Assembly (NCBI RefSeq): GCF_964275005.1
Contig: NC_092700.1
Coordinates: forward strand, 18,419,015-18,483,014
Length of the DNA: 64,000 bases
Reading direction: 5' to 3'
From: Diadema setosum
Taxonomy: Eukaryota; Echinodermata; Echinoidea; Diadematoida; Diadematidae
Position 1 is the stretch's first letter; the number at the start of each line of letters is the position of its first letter. The notes under the pieces are model-generated. The model was not told the DNA's origin. It worked only from the letters and a program-made list of their open reading frames with translations, and searched no databases. Shown here one piece after another: positions 32,801-43,175 of this stretch. Made by a program: the position numbers and the translations under genes.

Positions 32801-33937
32801 AGGTACTTTGCAACCTGAGAAATTTGTGGCATGAAACTTTTGTAATTTGCTGACCATGAATAAAATTGTGAGTTTACTAGATATATATCATATCAAGTAT
32901 TTGCTTTAACACACACTGCTGGTTGACATAAAAGACACAACAAAACTAAGTGCTTACTACTAAACACCCTAGTTTAAAAAAGCAGCAATGAATGCACATA
33001 ACTAGTATGCATACTAGTGTAGTACAATGTACTCGGTAATTGTAGGTTGTATTGGTAGTCAGTGCGTTGATAGGCAACAATTTTCTTGTGCATTTTGTTT
33101 TCACGAATCCTGGCTTTTTGTGAAATTTCATAAAAGTTTCATGCAGGCCAAAATTTCTGGTCCTTCTGTGCTCACCTAGTTGCAAGAAAGAGAATGCAGC
33201 TAATACTGGAAAGAACAATAAAAGTTTGTCATTTTCTCTTCCTCTTCAAGCTCCAATTATTGATTTCCTGTTGCTTATAAAAGACCAACGAGTCTAGAGA
33301 AACTGAACGTAATGGAAACGAATCTTCCAACCTCACAGAGTGGGGATAAACAGACACTGCATGACTGTGTGTAATCACACCAAGCACATGTCTGACTATA
33401 CCACATGTAACATGATTGTGTAGTGCTGTCACACCAAAGAGCTTCTTTATGTGGAGAGCAAGCTTGATGGTGACATGACATTTGCTCCTGCGACAATTAC
33501 TCTGAGCTCATTTTCTCCAAGGACTGAGGGTTAGGGTTGTGATAGGGTTTGGGGCTTACATTTGGAGTTTGATGTGAGGATTAGAATTAGAGTAAGGGTT
33601 AGGGTTATGTTTGTGGGTAGAATTTATGTTTGGCTTAGTGTGCAGATATTTTATGGGAGCAATTGTCGCAGGAGCACATGTCATGGTTCATGCAGCTTGA
33701 CAACCAATTTTTTGTGTGTCCAAACTCGCGCAGGGCTCTGCCAAGATGGTGCTGGCGGGAGAGAAGCACCCGTCGGAGCTGAAGGATGACGTGTGTTCTC
33801 CGGGCGGCACCACCATCGATGCCATCCACGAACTGGAGAAAGGAGGTTTCAGACGCTGCCTGATCGAAGCCGTGGAGGCGGCCTGCCTGAAGGCGCGGAA
33901 GATTAACGAGAACCAGCTCTTCTCTCACAAAAAGTGA
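26773..33937 (+). CDS. PYCR: Pyrroline-5-carboxylate reductase (proline biosynthesis)
   Basis: Six exons (26773-26848, 28254-28318, 30466-30645, 31201-31413, 32293-32385, 33734-33937) join in frame to 276 residues. The enzyme reduces delta-1-pyrroline-5-carboxylate to proline with NAD(P)H. Landmarks: the Rossmann loop GFLGAGNVA (residues 7-15), LAIKPN, the MPNTPS segment, [20 protein letters not shown] at the exon 4/5 join, and the C-terminal family signature [20 protein letters not shown]. The first half reads most like vertebrate PYCR3 (SAPSKRNL...[11 protein letters not shown]), while [15 protein letters not shown]-type sequence is PYCR1/2-like. The exact paralogue is therefore left open. 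Length is normal and no mitochondrial presequence is obvious. A polyadenylation signal AATAAA lies at 34004. The gene looks intact. Confidence 0.95.
27077..27481. mobile_element. Inverted-repeat element in PYCR intron 1, with a third solo end at 27969-28021
   Basis: TAACTATACACAGCCCAGTC...GTCTGGTCGGGCTA (27077-27141) recurs in reverse complement at 27426-27481 and again at 27969-28021. The first two look like ends of about 60 bp of one 405-bp element; the third is a solo end. The inside contains no recognisable coding sequence. Confidence 0.65.
28254..28318 (+). CDS. PYCR: PYCR exon 2
   Basis: Acceptor gcaatag, donor gtgaga. Encodes (S)[20 protein letters not shown] and E, including the Ser-Ala-Pro turn after the second strand of the Rossmann fold. 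Confidence 0.88.
28414..28541. repeat. (AAT)n/(GATAAT)n microsatellite
   Basis: About 125 bp of imperfect AAT, ATG and AATGAT units in PYCR intron 2. Asn-rich and Ile/Met-rich frames over it are artefacts. Confidence 0.95.
28951..30328 (-). mobile_element. Internally deleted RTE-type LINE, antisense in PYCR intron 2
   Basis: The - strand encodes an APE-type endonuclease of RTE style ([44 protein letters not shown]; about 29290-29830). It then passes near 29285, in a different frame, into the family's C-terminal tail ([30 protein letters not shown]; 28966-29260). The whole reverse-transcriptase core between them is missing. The 3' tail is CTAAGTCTAAGTAAAGTAAG. Identical 12-mers CATTGTATGTGC flank the unit at 28939-28950 and 30329-30340, fitting a target duplication, so it probably inserted in this deleted form. 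Confidence 0.8.
30466..30645 (+). CDS. PYCR: PYCR exon 3
   Basis: Acceptor aatatcag, donor gtaagc; 60 codons in phase 0. Contains [25 protein letters not shown] and the [15 protein letters not shown] helix. Confidence 0.95.
30798..30866. repeat. (AAT)n/(ATT)n microsatellite
   Basis: AAT units switching to ATT units, so the stretch can fold on itself. It lies in PYCR intron 3. Confidence 0.95.
31201..31413 (+). CDS. PYCR: PYCR exon 4
   Basis: Acceptor ctctgcag, donor gtgagt; 71 codons. Contains [34 protein letters not shown] and VSGCGPAY, where most family members have GSGPAY. Confidence 0.95.
31430..32292. other. PYCR intron 4, no further gene
   Basis: AT-rich intron. The phrase GATAACTTTTGAAAGGATTG...GTTGGTATCAGTTATGAATA (31768-31826) resembles the inner part of the MITE family at 59.2 and 62.9 kb. 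This suggests a worn copy. Confidence 0.35.
32293..32385 (+). CDS. PYCR: PYCR exon 5
   Basis: Acceptor ttttgcag, donor gtgagt; 31 codons: [20 protein letters not shown] and [11 protein letters not shown]. This is the helical dimerisation domain with active-site residues. Confidence 0.95.
33475..33684. mobile_element. MITE family C, copy 1, with TTAGGG-like core
   Basis: Inverted ends ATGACATTTGCTCCTGCGAC and, from the right, ATGACATGTGCTCCTGCGAC. The interior has GGGTTAGGGTTGTGATAGGG and GTAAGGGTTAGGGTTATG. A second copy in the opposite orientation is at 40303-40526. This copy ends about 50 bases before the last PYCR exon. Confidence 0.8.
33734..33937 (+). CDS. PYCR: PYCR exon 6 (last coding exon)
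   Basis: Acceptor tcgcgcag, stop TGA. Encodes [40 protein letters not shown] and a short Lys-rich C-terminus. Noticeably GC-richer than the surrounding intron. Confidence 0.96.
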   Translation, partial: GSAKMVLAGEKHPSELKDDVCSPGGTTIDAIHELEKGGFRRCLIEAVEAACLKARKINENQLFSHKK

Positions 33938-34003
33938 TCTCACTTTGGTAGCAATGCGGAGACCAGGACTGAAGTTTTGTTTGCCGGAGCAGATGGTGAT
34001 CCT

Positions 34004-34009
34004 AATAAA
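34004..34009 (+). terminator. Polyadenylation signal of PYCR
   Basis: AATAAA 67 bases after the stop codon. It is the first canonical signal and would give a short 3' UTR; usage is inferred. Confidence 0.5.
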
Positions 34010-34739
34010 TGTAATGATTTTTATTTTTCTATTGATTAAAGTGTCAGTCAAGATTGGTGATGTTGTTGGTTTAATGGTCAGTAAAGTATTGTCTGAATGG
34101 AGGAGTTTCATCAACTGCAGCAATGCCTCCTCAAACGATCACTGCATGGTTGTAAAGGATTCCTATCTGGTATCATGGAGCTTCACCTTGCGTAATGCCA
34201 GGTGCACTTGCTTGGTTACCTGGTTGTAGCTGCTATAGTGCAGAATTATGTTTTTTGCCCTTCTTCAGTAACACACGTCAGATGTGCAGTGTGGTGAAGT
34301 AAAGTCTAGTGTAGGGAGGGCACACTGTCAGAACTGTAGGAGTTTGGAAAAGATGATTTACATCCATCCATCTTAGGATGTACTCTCCCACATGAGGACA
34401 TACCCAAGATCACTACCAAGCTACTTGCTATTATTTTACATGACTCAGGGCTAGAGTGAAGTGTTTCCACAAAGCATCTTGCTAAATTATTGTTGTTGAT
34501 GCTCCATCTTACTTGTATACGTTTTCTGATCGTTGTATAGCAGTGGCTGCTTGCTGTATGGACAGCAAGTGGAAAAAAGCCAGTGTAAATAGAGTACAAA
34601 TAGTGGATAGTCATGAGTGTGATGGTACAAGATTTCATATGAGGTGAAAGCTTGGCCTTACTGAATAGTGCACCTCACCTTTCAGCTAGTGAGAAATCTT
34701 GTCCCGTTGCCTGAGTAAAGACCATGCACTATTTGTTTT

Positions 34740-36050
34740 TATGCCTCCGCCACGAAGTGGTGCCGGAGGCATTATGTTTTCGGGTTGTCCGTCCGTCCGT
34801 CCGTCCGTCCTTCCGTCCGTCCGTCCTTCCGTCCGTCCGTCCGTCCGTCCTTCCGTCCGTCCGTAATGAATTTTGTGGACAAGGTAACTATCGAAACCTG
34901 TTGAGGTATCCTAATGAAACTTGGCATGTATGTGTATTAGGGGGTGAAGTTGTGCCTATCAACTTTTGGGTGCACATGCTCAAGGTCAAAGGTCAAAAGG
35001 TCAAGGTCAAATACATAAAATTTCACTATTTCCACCATATCTATTGAATGCCTGAAGATATTTTCTTGAAACTTAGTGTATACATGTATTACCCAATTAA
35101 GATTCTCTGGTGAATGTTTGGGTCATGAGGTCAAAGGTCAAAGGTCAAAAGGTCAGGGTCAAATACATAAAATTTCACTATTTCCACCATATCTATTGAA
35201 TGCCTGAAGATATTTTCTTGAAACTTAGTGTATACATGTATTACTCAATTAAGATTCTCTGGTGAAAGTTTGGGTCATGAGGTCAAAGGTCAAAGGTCAA
35301 AAGGTTAAGTAAAAATGTTAAAACTTCTTTTTTTTCTCCGTACCTTGGAAAATTGTTCAAGGTATCTTCATGGAACATAGTATATACATGTACTGACTGG
35401 AAGTGATTATCTAGAGAATGTAGGGTTCATGGGGTCAAAGGTCAGGGGTCAAAGGTCAAGTGCAAGACTTCAAAATTTTACTATTACCCTCATATTTATG
35501 CAATGCCAGCAGGGTTATTTTTTTACACTTGGTGTATGCGTGTGTAACGTAATAGAAATTCTCTGGAAAGTTTTTTTTTTCTCTTTTTGCCTCAAAGGTC
35601 AAAAGATCAAAAATCAAGTGAAAGTGCTGAACTAACTTTTTCCTCCATATCTCGGAAATGGCTCAAGTTACCTTGAAACTTAGTACATATTATGCATGTT
35701 CTACCTGAAAGTAATTATCTTATGAATTTTAGGGTCAAGGGCCAGATGAAAATGGTACCAATTTACTATTCAATTCAGAAATTGCACTTTTTCTCCACAC
35801 CTGTACCTTGAAAATTACTGAATGCCTAAATGTATGAATGGGTCAAAGTCAAGATAAAGTCCTTAAATCCCTAGATACATGCTCTCTTATTCATCCAATT
35901 AAACCTACGTCAAGGAAGGTGAACATTCAACACATTTGTGACAAACTTGTCATTCCAATATTTTGCCAATTTTGTGAAAATGTAATCACACAGTGTCCAC
36001 ATGTACTATCTAGACCTATTGGGAAAATCATGCATTATGGCGGAGGCATA
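34740..36050. mobile_element. Minisatellite element 2: CCGT repeats plus about 152-bp units with AGGTCAAAGGTCA
   Basis: Ends TATGCCTCCGCCA (left) and TGGCGGAGGCATA (right) are inverted. The left end also folds on itself (GCCTCCGCCAC...GTGCCGGAGGC). A CCGTCCGT/CCTT simple repeat follows at 34786-34863. Several tandem units come next, the clearest about 152 bp apart (35129 and 35281). Each has runs of AGGTCAAAGGTCAAAGGTCA and a CATATCTATTGAATGCCTGA block, decaying to the right. No protein coding. Confidence 0.75.
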
Positions 36051-38826
36051 CCAGTCGCCAAAGCGACATTTCTAGTATACAATGCCTCTTACATCAACAG
36101 TATGTGGTCCATACAGATTCTTGAATTTAGTACAGAAATGGCAATCATTTTTTTTTTTTTTTTTTTTGAAAGGCGAATGAGTGGCACAGTCACTGTTAGT
36201 TGTGTTAGTTGGTTGGAGTTGTTAACAGTAAAATGAGTGACTGAATGCCTGCTTGTAGCTGATTGAATGCGCATCACAAAGGTTTGCTTATTTTGACATC
36301 AGAGCCGTGCAATTAAACCAAATATATGAGCTGATCAGGAGTTTAATTAACATGAGAGTCATTGGAAATTGGTGACGTCAACTCTGCACTATCCATTTTT
36401 CTCTAACGAAGTTGCATGACTGAGAGTGACTGCTAGCAAAGCTACAGTGTATTTCTAAACGCATGTCACTCGATCAATAATTGACCATTTGAAAAGCTAG
36501 TTTCGTTTTAGGTGTAGTGTAATACCAGTAAGTGCATTGCAGTCATACAAGAGCAGCCCAAAGTCTGGTCATGGCCTTAGGGAAATGTAAATCAGTAGTG
36601 GCCAGCTGAAATTTCACAAATCTTTCACAGGGATTTCACATAGTTTCACTTAAAAAAAAATAAAAAAATAAAAAAAATTATTCTTAGCATGTAAGAAGAT
36701 CCTTATTGTAACAGGTGGGTGCATACAGGATAACAGGTGGGTGCATGCCACCAACTGGGGGCTGTAGTCAGTCCTATCTTTCATACATTATCATTTTCTG
36801 CACTATCGGTTTCAGTTGAATGATTCTGTCAGTATGTAACCTCCTTTCTATTTATATTCCATCTGGCGGCCTTTTTGAAGAAAGCTCATTTCCTTCAACC
36901 TGTCAAGTAATCACATTGCGAAAATGTAGTTATCTCTTGCCTGCCTTACCTCATTTGGCAGAATCGTCACCATTTTGTTTCCCTCACTCCTTAATATATT
37001 AGGAGAATGAAGTTGTTTTTGTTTTTTTCTTATGAGAAGAATTTTTCCCACCTATCATTCGCTGAAAGCATGTGCAATATTAAAGACCCTGTCTGAAATC
37101 TTGGCAGCCTTTCGTACCCTATCATCGTGGACACATGAGCAGTGAGTTCAGCCATTTTAAAAGATTTAAAGCTTGGCCTCAAGCTGCAACAGTTACTCTA
37201 AAGTTTGAGTTTACCATACACCTAGAAAAAAAAAAATCATTATAGATCTCATAATTCAAATTGAATATCTGCTCATAAATATTGGAATTGCCTGGTTATC
37301 ATTGTGTGTTGCCTTTAGCCACTGGTAACCACCAAATTTTATGCAGGTATGTTTGCCCAGATATGACATCATGAAAACAGTTATGTTTTTGTACAATCAT
37401 GCACATTGATTTGCTAGATACATTAAAGAATACAGTTCATCACTAACTGGCTGAAGTACTTCTCTTTTGACTTCAGTGCAGAACAAGACCAGACATGTAC
37501 ATTCACTTGTGACTAGCAGTCGTTATTAACCTGTTCCTATTCTATGATCCCAAAGTTTAGACGAGAGTGCCTGCATGAGTGGCCTAAATTCATGTCTATT
37601 AGTGTTATGCTGCCCAGAAATATGTCATTGATAGAAAGAGTAGAGTTTCTTCTATCAATTTCTGTTCACTTTCTTTTTGAAAACTTCGTGTATCACAGCT
37701 TTACTTACCTTTTTCTCCAATGTAGTGTGCACTTGTTTTGCTAAAACTCGTATGAATATACATGTATTTGTAACGATCAAGGCGTAGCTCAGTAGATTTC
37801 AAGTTACACTGACCCCATTCAAGTGCTTTTTTTTTTTTGTATATAAGAAAAGAGGTTCTGAGCCCATCAGCGCATGCTCTGTGTAAACCTCGCACTGGAT
37901 CGATGTTTTGTTTGATGTCACAATCATGTACTTTGTAGTTAACCATGGAAAGGGAGTACATGTACCGCTTGACTGCTTTCACAAAGGTGGATTACGAACC
38001 TGTCTGTTCTCCGTCAACAGGCAAGAATAATCTCATTTTTTAGTATTGAATGCTCTTGAAGAATTGTTGAAGGAACGGGTTATCGCTGTCTCCCTCCCAC
38101 ACAGCAGTGATGATAAGAAAGATCCTAATCACAAATTTTCAAAGTCCCTTCCAACTTAATACAGTAAAATCTCTACTGTTACAGTGCACATTATGTATAT
38201 GCTTTGCATGCACAATGTGTTTTTATGGCTTCTGGAATTTGTTGTGTATTTCTTTGCTTTGGGAATTCTTGTTTTGGGACTTATGCTTTTTCTTTTTTTT
38301 TTTCTTCTGGAAATTGTCACTGACCACTTTTCTACCATAATTAGCATAAAATTAAGCAATCAAATTGATTACTGGGGAAAATTGTCAGGTTTTTATAAGT
38401 TTCCTAACAGAGCACTGTTTTCCATAGGAAATTACACAAAATCACAAAATGGTACTCATTTTTGGGTGTCATGCAGTTACCAAAAATGGGCGTGGCTTCG
38501 TAACAGTATGCACAGACATGTTTGGTCAGAAAAGCTTGAGACTTCAGAAGAGAAGTCAGGTAGCCTCATGATGAGGCCTTCTTGCACTGCAGAATTATTA
38601 CACAATAAGTCAAAGGGGGGCAGACTCTGCCGATCTGCTCACATTTATAAATTCTTATATAAACTTGTGACGTTCTTTATTGGTATTTTGTGGTGAAATC
38701 AAAATGGCTGACAACCTGTCTGTACAGACCACCTTTCTGTAAAGGCTGTCTTCTATACGTTTCTCTTTCGTTGTTGCTATAAGCAGATTTGACTGTGATT
38801 TAGAGTGAGACTGTGATGGCACCAGC
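36051..38826. other. Intergenic, no gene recognised
   Basis: T-runs at 36149-36167 and 37828-37839, A-rich 36650-36678, and a doubled phrase ACAGGTGGGTGCATGC-type at 36711-36751. Spurious frames only. Confidence 0.4.
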
Positions 38827-38917
38827 TTAACCCATTAGGATGGTTTGATTTTGCTACAACACGCATTTCCCATAGCACTTGCCCGAGTACACTCGGGACT
38901 CGTCCTCGATGGGTTAA
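38827..38917. mobile_element. Short TTAA-flanked palindromic MITE, family D, copy 1
   Basis: TTAACCCATTAGGATGG... to ...TCGTCCTCGATGGGTTAA. Inside it reads TTGATTTTGCTACAACACGC, ATTTCCCATAG and CCCGAGTACACTCGGGA. Further copies are at 50988-51080 (reverse) and 60509-60617. Confidence 0.8.
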
Positions 38918-39205
38918 TGAAATCCAAGCATATTTGCTTTAATCATAAATCTGCTCAATGATTAAGATTGCAAGAGGAGATGCCCTATACACATTCTGGA
39001 ATGTCTCTGCAAAGGTATGGTTGTTGATTTTGGCCTACTAGGCTATGGATAGATCACTTAATACTCTGCACAGTTTCTTGACCAACTTTGTTGGTAGAAT
39101 TTGGATATGTGTATCAGAGTCCTTCCTCACTGATGTCTTCCTTTCCCAGGTTATCTGACCATTCATCATCATTTCCAAGATTAGTCAAGAGTCTGTGGTC
39201 AGTGA

Positions 39206-39370
39206 CCATGGTATAAGATGTGAAATGACATTCTAAACAATCATGCATTTGCTCAGGAATAACACATAATTGCATGTAGATTTCTATGAAAGGGTAATAA
39301 ATTGTTTTACTCTACAGACAGGAAAATTTAATTTAGAACAACAGTTTCAAAGCTGTTTCCAGTTGAGATA
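39206..39370. repeat. Direct duplication, left copy (partner 39653-39814)
   Basis: Phrases GTATAAGATGTGAAATGACA, ATGCATTTGCTCA, TAATAAATTGTTTTACTC and GTTTCAAAGC...TTTCCAGTTGAGATA occur in the same order in 39653-39814. The two copies are separated by a MITE and simple repeats. Confidence 0.8.
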
Positions 39371-39427
39371 TACACACGTGTATGTGTATGTATACATACA
39401 CATATGTATGTAATTACACATCTTATA

Positions 39428-39636
39428 CTGTAAAAGTGCAAATTTTCGCGGTGTTGAAATTTTCGCGCATTTCGCGCAACCAGAAACTAGCGCGAAAATA
39501 AAAACACGCGAATATTTTTGCTTGCCATACGTTCCTGTTCGTGATGTCTTGATTCCGCGAAATTAAAAACGCGCGAAACTCTTTTGACCCGGCCTAGCGC
39601 AAAAAATTAGTCGCGCGAAAATATCCACTTTTACAG
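39428..39636. mobile_element. TA-flanked MITE, CTGTAAAAGTG ends
   Basis: Ends CTGTAAAAGTG and CACTTTTACAG, flanked by TA on both sides (Tc1/mariner-type target). The interior is rich in TTTTCGCGCG / CGCGAAAAT, giving a largely self-complementary, CpG-rich 209-bp unit. Confidence 0.8.
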
Positions 39637-39652
39637 TACCTTGCATCTTATA

Positions 39653-39814
39653 CCAAGGTGTAAGATGTGTAATGACATTCTTAACATGCATTTGCTCAAA
39701 AATAATGCATAATTTCATGTAGATTTTCTATGAGAGAGTAATAAATTGTTTACTCCTACAGATAGGAAAATTTGATTTATAACGACAGTTTCAAAGCTCT
39801 TTCCAGTTGAGATA
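39653..39814. repeat. Direct duplication, right copy (partner 39206-39370)
   Basis: See the left copy. The two differ at scattered positions, so the duplication is not recent. Confidence 0.8.
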
Positions 39815-40302
39815 ATAGATGTGTATGAATGTATGTGTTTCGGAGACAAAGATGGTGTTTTTTAATTTTCTTCAAAACTTGGGCACGTTGACCAAATGTT
39901 TTGTACTTCCAGCACGATTTGCACAATATTTTGTTTTTTTTTTCTGAAATATTTGTCTTGTGACATTATTTTCATGAAGTAGGTCCATATATTGGAATGT
40001 ACAGGTAATTCTGTATTCTTTTCAACCAAATTAACAAAAGCTATTTGTTTAGTACTTACATTGTAAATTGCCACTTTCTATATGGTTGTTTTAGCTTTTT
40101 TTTTTATTGCTCATCAAAAAGTTAAATCCATTTTTTGAAAAAATATGTGGTTCCAGAAGTCATTGCATACTATTCCTGACTGTGAGCTGGCATGTAGGTC
40201 AGTGATGCAAACAAATCCTGTTGAAACATATTATGTATTCAATCCATGTCGTTGTACTTCTTGTAACTCATTCTTATTATGAGAAGTTTTTTTCTTGGTT
40301 CC

Positions 40303-40526
40303 ATGACATTTGCTCCTGCGACAAATGCTCCCATGAGATATCTACATAACTGTACATGCTATTAAAAGCCAGACATTTATGTAAATTCTGCCCACGAACA
40401 TATCCATTACCCAGATCCTAATCCTCACATCAAACTAAACCTAAAACCCTATCACAACCCTAACCCTAGTCCTAAGTCCTTGGAGTTAAAAAAGGACCAG
40501 AGAGATTGTCGCAGGAGCAGATGTCG
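40303..40526. mobile_element. MITE family C, copy 2, opposite orientation
   Basis: Left end ATGACATTTGCTCCTGCGAC; right end TTGTCGCAGGAGCAGATGTC. The core reads CACAACCCTAACCCTAGTCC, the complement of the GGGTTAGGG core of copy 1 (33475-33684). Confidence 0.8.
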
Positions 40527-41630
40527 TGTCACCACTTTCTTATGCTTCTTGATTGTGTTTTTGTGTAATTTGCTGATATTTGCTTATTTTATCAAAAATA
40601 TTGACTGTCTCGCAACACATAGAAACAATAGTTTTCTTGAGCATGAGATATCGTAGTGCTAGTTATAGTGCACATTCTAGGAACCGTTGTGTATTCACTT
40701 CATGCACAAGCATCATTTTATTGGCTCTTGAAGATATGCCAAACAAGTGTCAAAACCTTACAATTCTTTTAAAAGTCTAAGAATGTGCATAAGGTGGTTG
40801 GTTTTAACATATGAGAACTGTTGCCACATCAGTTTCTTGGCAAAAGGGAAGATTTGTATGTGAATTAAAATCAAAATCACTCAAACCTGCCTCATTTCTT
40901 GTATCAGCACTCAAATAATATGGACATATTAAGGGTCACATAACTTAGTTTGTTCAAGATTATGGTGTGCTATTTTCTTTGCATTTAGAGACCCCCCCCC
41001 CCCATGTGTTCAGTTATGATGTGGAATGCTCAATTTTTACTTATTTTTGAACAAAACATATAAATTTCAATTTCTACTTTGTAGAGGTTCATAAAGTATG
41101 AACCAATAAGCCATAAATAAATCAATGAGTGCCTTAATATATGAGCATTTCTTTTATCAATTAATTTGATGTGAACTCATTGAATTAATGAAAACATTTT
41201 CCAAGCAAAGCAATACAGGTACTGTCAGCTGTCAATGAAGAAAAAAAAAGTGAGGTGTGTAGCAAATTAATGTCTTGAAGAAAATTAATAGATTTAGAGA
41301 CTAGCAGTCAGTCATAATTATTTCAACCAAAAATCTCTCCAGCATCATGTAGATATTGCTGCATGTCAGGGGCCGATTCAGGAATTCCGTAGAAGAGAGG
41401 TGCCTTTACAAAATTAAAGGATGTGCGCGCCCGGTGCGCCCCCTCTGGATCCGCCACTGCATGTGCACTGTGATTAACCTTGTGTGTTTAGTCAGTATCA
41501 CATATGTATGAACAAGTCATGGAACTTGATGAAATGAAAAAGTCCAGAAATTTGTTCTTTTCTTATTTTGTTGACTTTGATCATGGGAGAAATTTACATG
41601 ATTCAATTTATATATAATAAATATATACAA

Positions 41631-41692
<62 letters not shown>

Positions 41693-42081
41693 TCCCGGTC
41701 CAGCGCATGTTGACCTACCTATCTGACGCTTACTTCGAGTTTTCTCTCACATGGATTATGTACGGTATTGTGTCTATGCTAGTACAGTTTATATTGTATG
41801 GCACTAATTCATAGTTTCACTCATGCCAACGCAATATTGCCTTGTAATAGTTTGTTCATCATGTAAAATACAGTTGAGGATATAAACCAGTGTTCTATCT
41901 GTATAAACAGATATCAAACTAAGTGACTCCCCCCCCCCCCCCCCCCAAAAAAAAAAAAAGTTGTAGGCCCTACAACAAAGATTGATATAGATCCATACAT
42001 GTCCACATTCTGGTTTTGTTCAGTTGTGTACTTCATTCTGTAGTTGACTGTCCCAAAAGATTGTCTTCTTCTTTTCTCTCT

Positions 42082-42114
<33 letters not shown>

Positions 42115-42375
42115 GCATTTCACTTGTATCATTTGAACATTTCAAATAAAATGTAATGGTTATCTAAGTGAATTCTAATCATATTCTATTTCAATAAATA
42201 TGTTGTTTATGTACTATGCTTTGCACACAATTTTGATGTGTATGCAAATTTGCCTTGATGTTGTGTTGGTGTGTGCATGTGTGTGTGTGTATGTGGATGT
42301 GTGTGTGTGTGTGTGGGTGAGTCTGTTTTTTATTTGTTTGTTTTTAGATGGAGGCAGGACTGAGTCATCCAAATA
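40527..42375. other. Intergenic, microsatellites only
   Basis: C-run at 40993-41003; (TA)n at about 41635-41690; C-run and A-run at 41930-41959; T-run of about 30 at 42086-42111; TG repeats at 42271-42318. No gene recognised. Confidence 0.5.
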
Positions 42376-42558
42376 CAGTGGACTCCCGTTATAACGAAGT
42401 CCTCGGGACCAGCAGTTTTCTTTCGTTAATAGAAATTTCGTTATAACCAACAAAATAAACAGTTAAAAAAAAAGAGCCGGACAGTTGCGGCCTGAATCTG
42501 TATTTCGTTGAATCCAGAATTTCATTATAACCATGTTCGTAATAACGGGAGTGCACTG
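42376..42558. mobile_element. TA-flanked pogo/Tc1-like MITE
   Basis: Ends CAGTGGACTCCCGTTATAAC and, reading in from the right, CAGTGCACTCCCGTTATTAC, flanked by TA (42374-42375, 42559-42560). CAGT ends with a TA duplication fit the pogo branch of Tc1/mariner. Inner repeats read TTTCGTTATAACC and TTTCATTATAACC. Confidence 0.85.
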
Positions 42559-42779
42559 TACTTGACTTCATTATTTTGATTGCCTCCAATTTGCCCACAA
42601 AAGTAGGATCCTACAGCTTTTATGAGCAAATCTGATAACTAGATTATGAATCCTATGTAGGCCTATCCTTTGCATATTGGATGACATGCAACTCGACACA
42701 TCTGATTACTGTAACTGCCATGACCACCTTTATCCCCTTTCTAACTACAGCTGTACACCTGTATTAGAATTTGATTACC

Positions 42780-43175
42780 TTAAAGAGATGGTACAGTATT
42801 GGTGGAGATGAGAATTGGGCTTTTAACTTTTTGCGAGATACCAAGAAAACACTTATGAAATAAAAACAGAGCATACCATTTTAAGAAGAATTCAAAGTTT
42901 ATTTGATGAAAATCCGGTCTGGAATGACTGAAGCATCCAAAAACAAAGTAAAACAAAGCGATCGTAATAAGATGTGGGTCCCACACTTTATTAGAATCGC
43001 TCTGTTTTGGATATCACAGCCATTTCAAAACCAATTTTCATCAAATAAACGTTGAACTCCTCATGAAATTACATGCTCTTTCATATTTCATAAGAGGTTT
43101 CTCATTATCTCACCAAAAAAAAAAATGTTAGAAACCTGAAATTAGGTCTCAACCAAAACCATACGATCCCTTTAA
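42780..43175. mobile_element. Palindromic TTAA-flanked MITE, family A, copy 2
   Basis: TTAAAGAGATGGTACAGTAT to ATACGATCCCTTTAA. The halves are complementary around a centre at CCTAATAAGATGTGGGTCCC / CACTTTATTAGAATCG-type sequence. At 396 bp it is the best-preserved of three copies. Confidence 0.88.

Noticed and set aside
33530-33620. Interstitial telomere tract (GGGTTAGGG)
   Set aside because: Only a few degenerate units, framed by inverted ends, and present in the same context at 40303-40526; it is the core of a MITE family.
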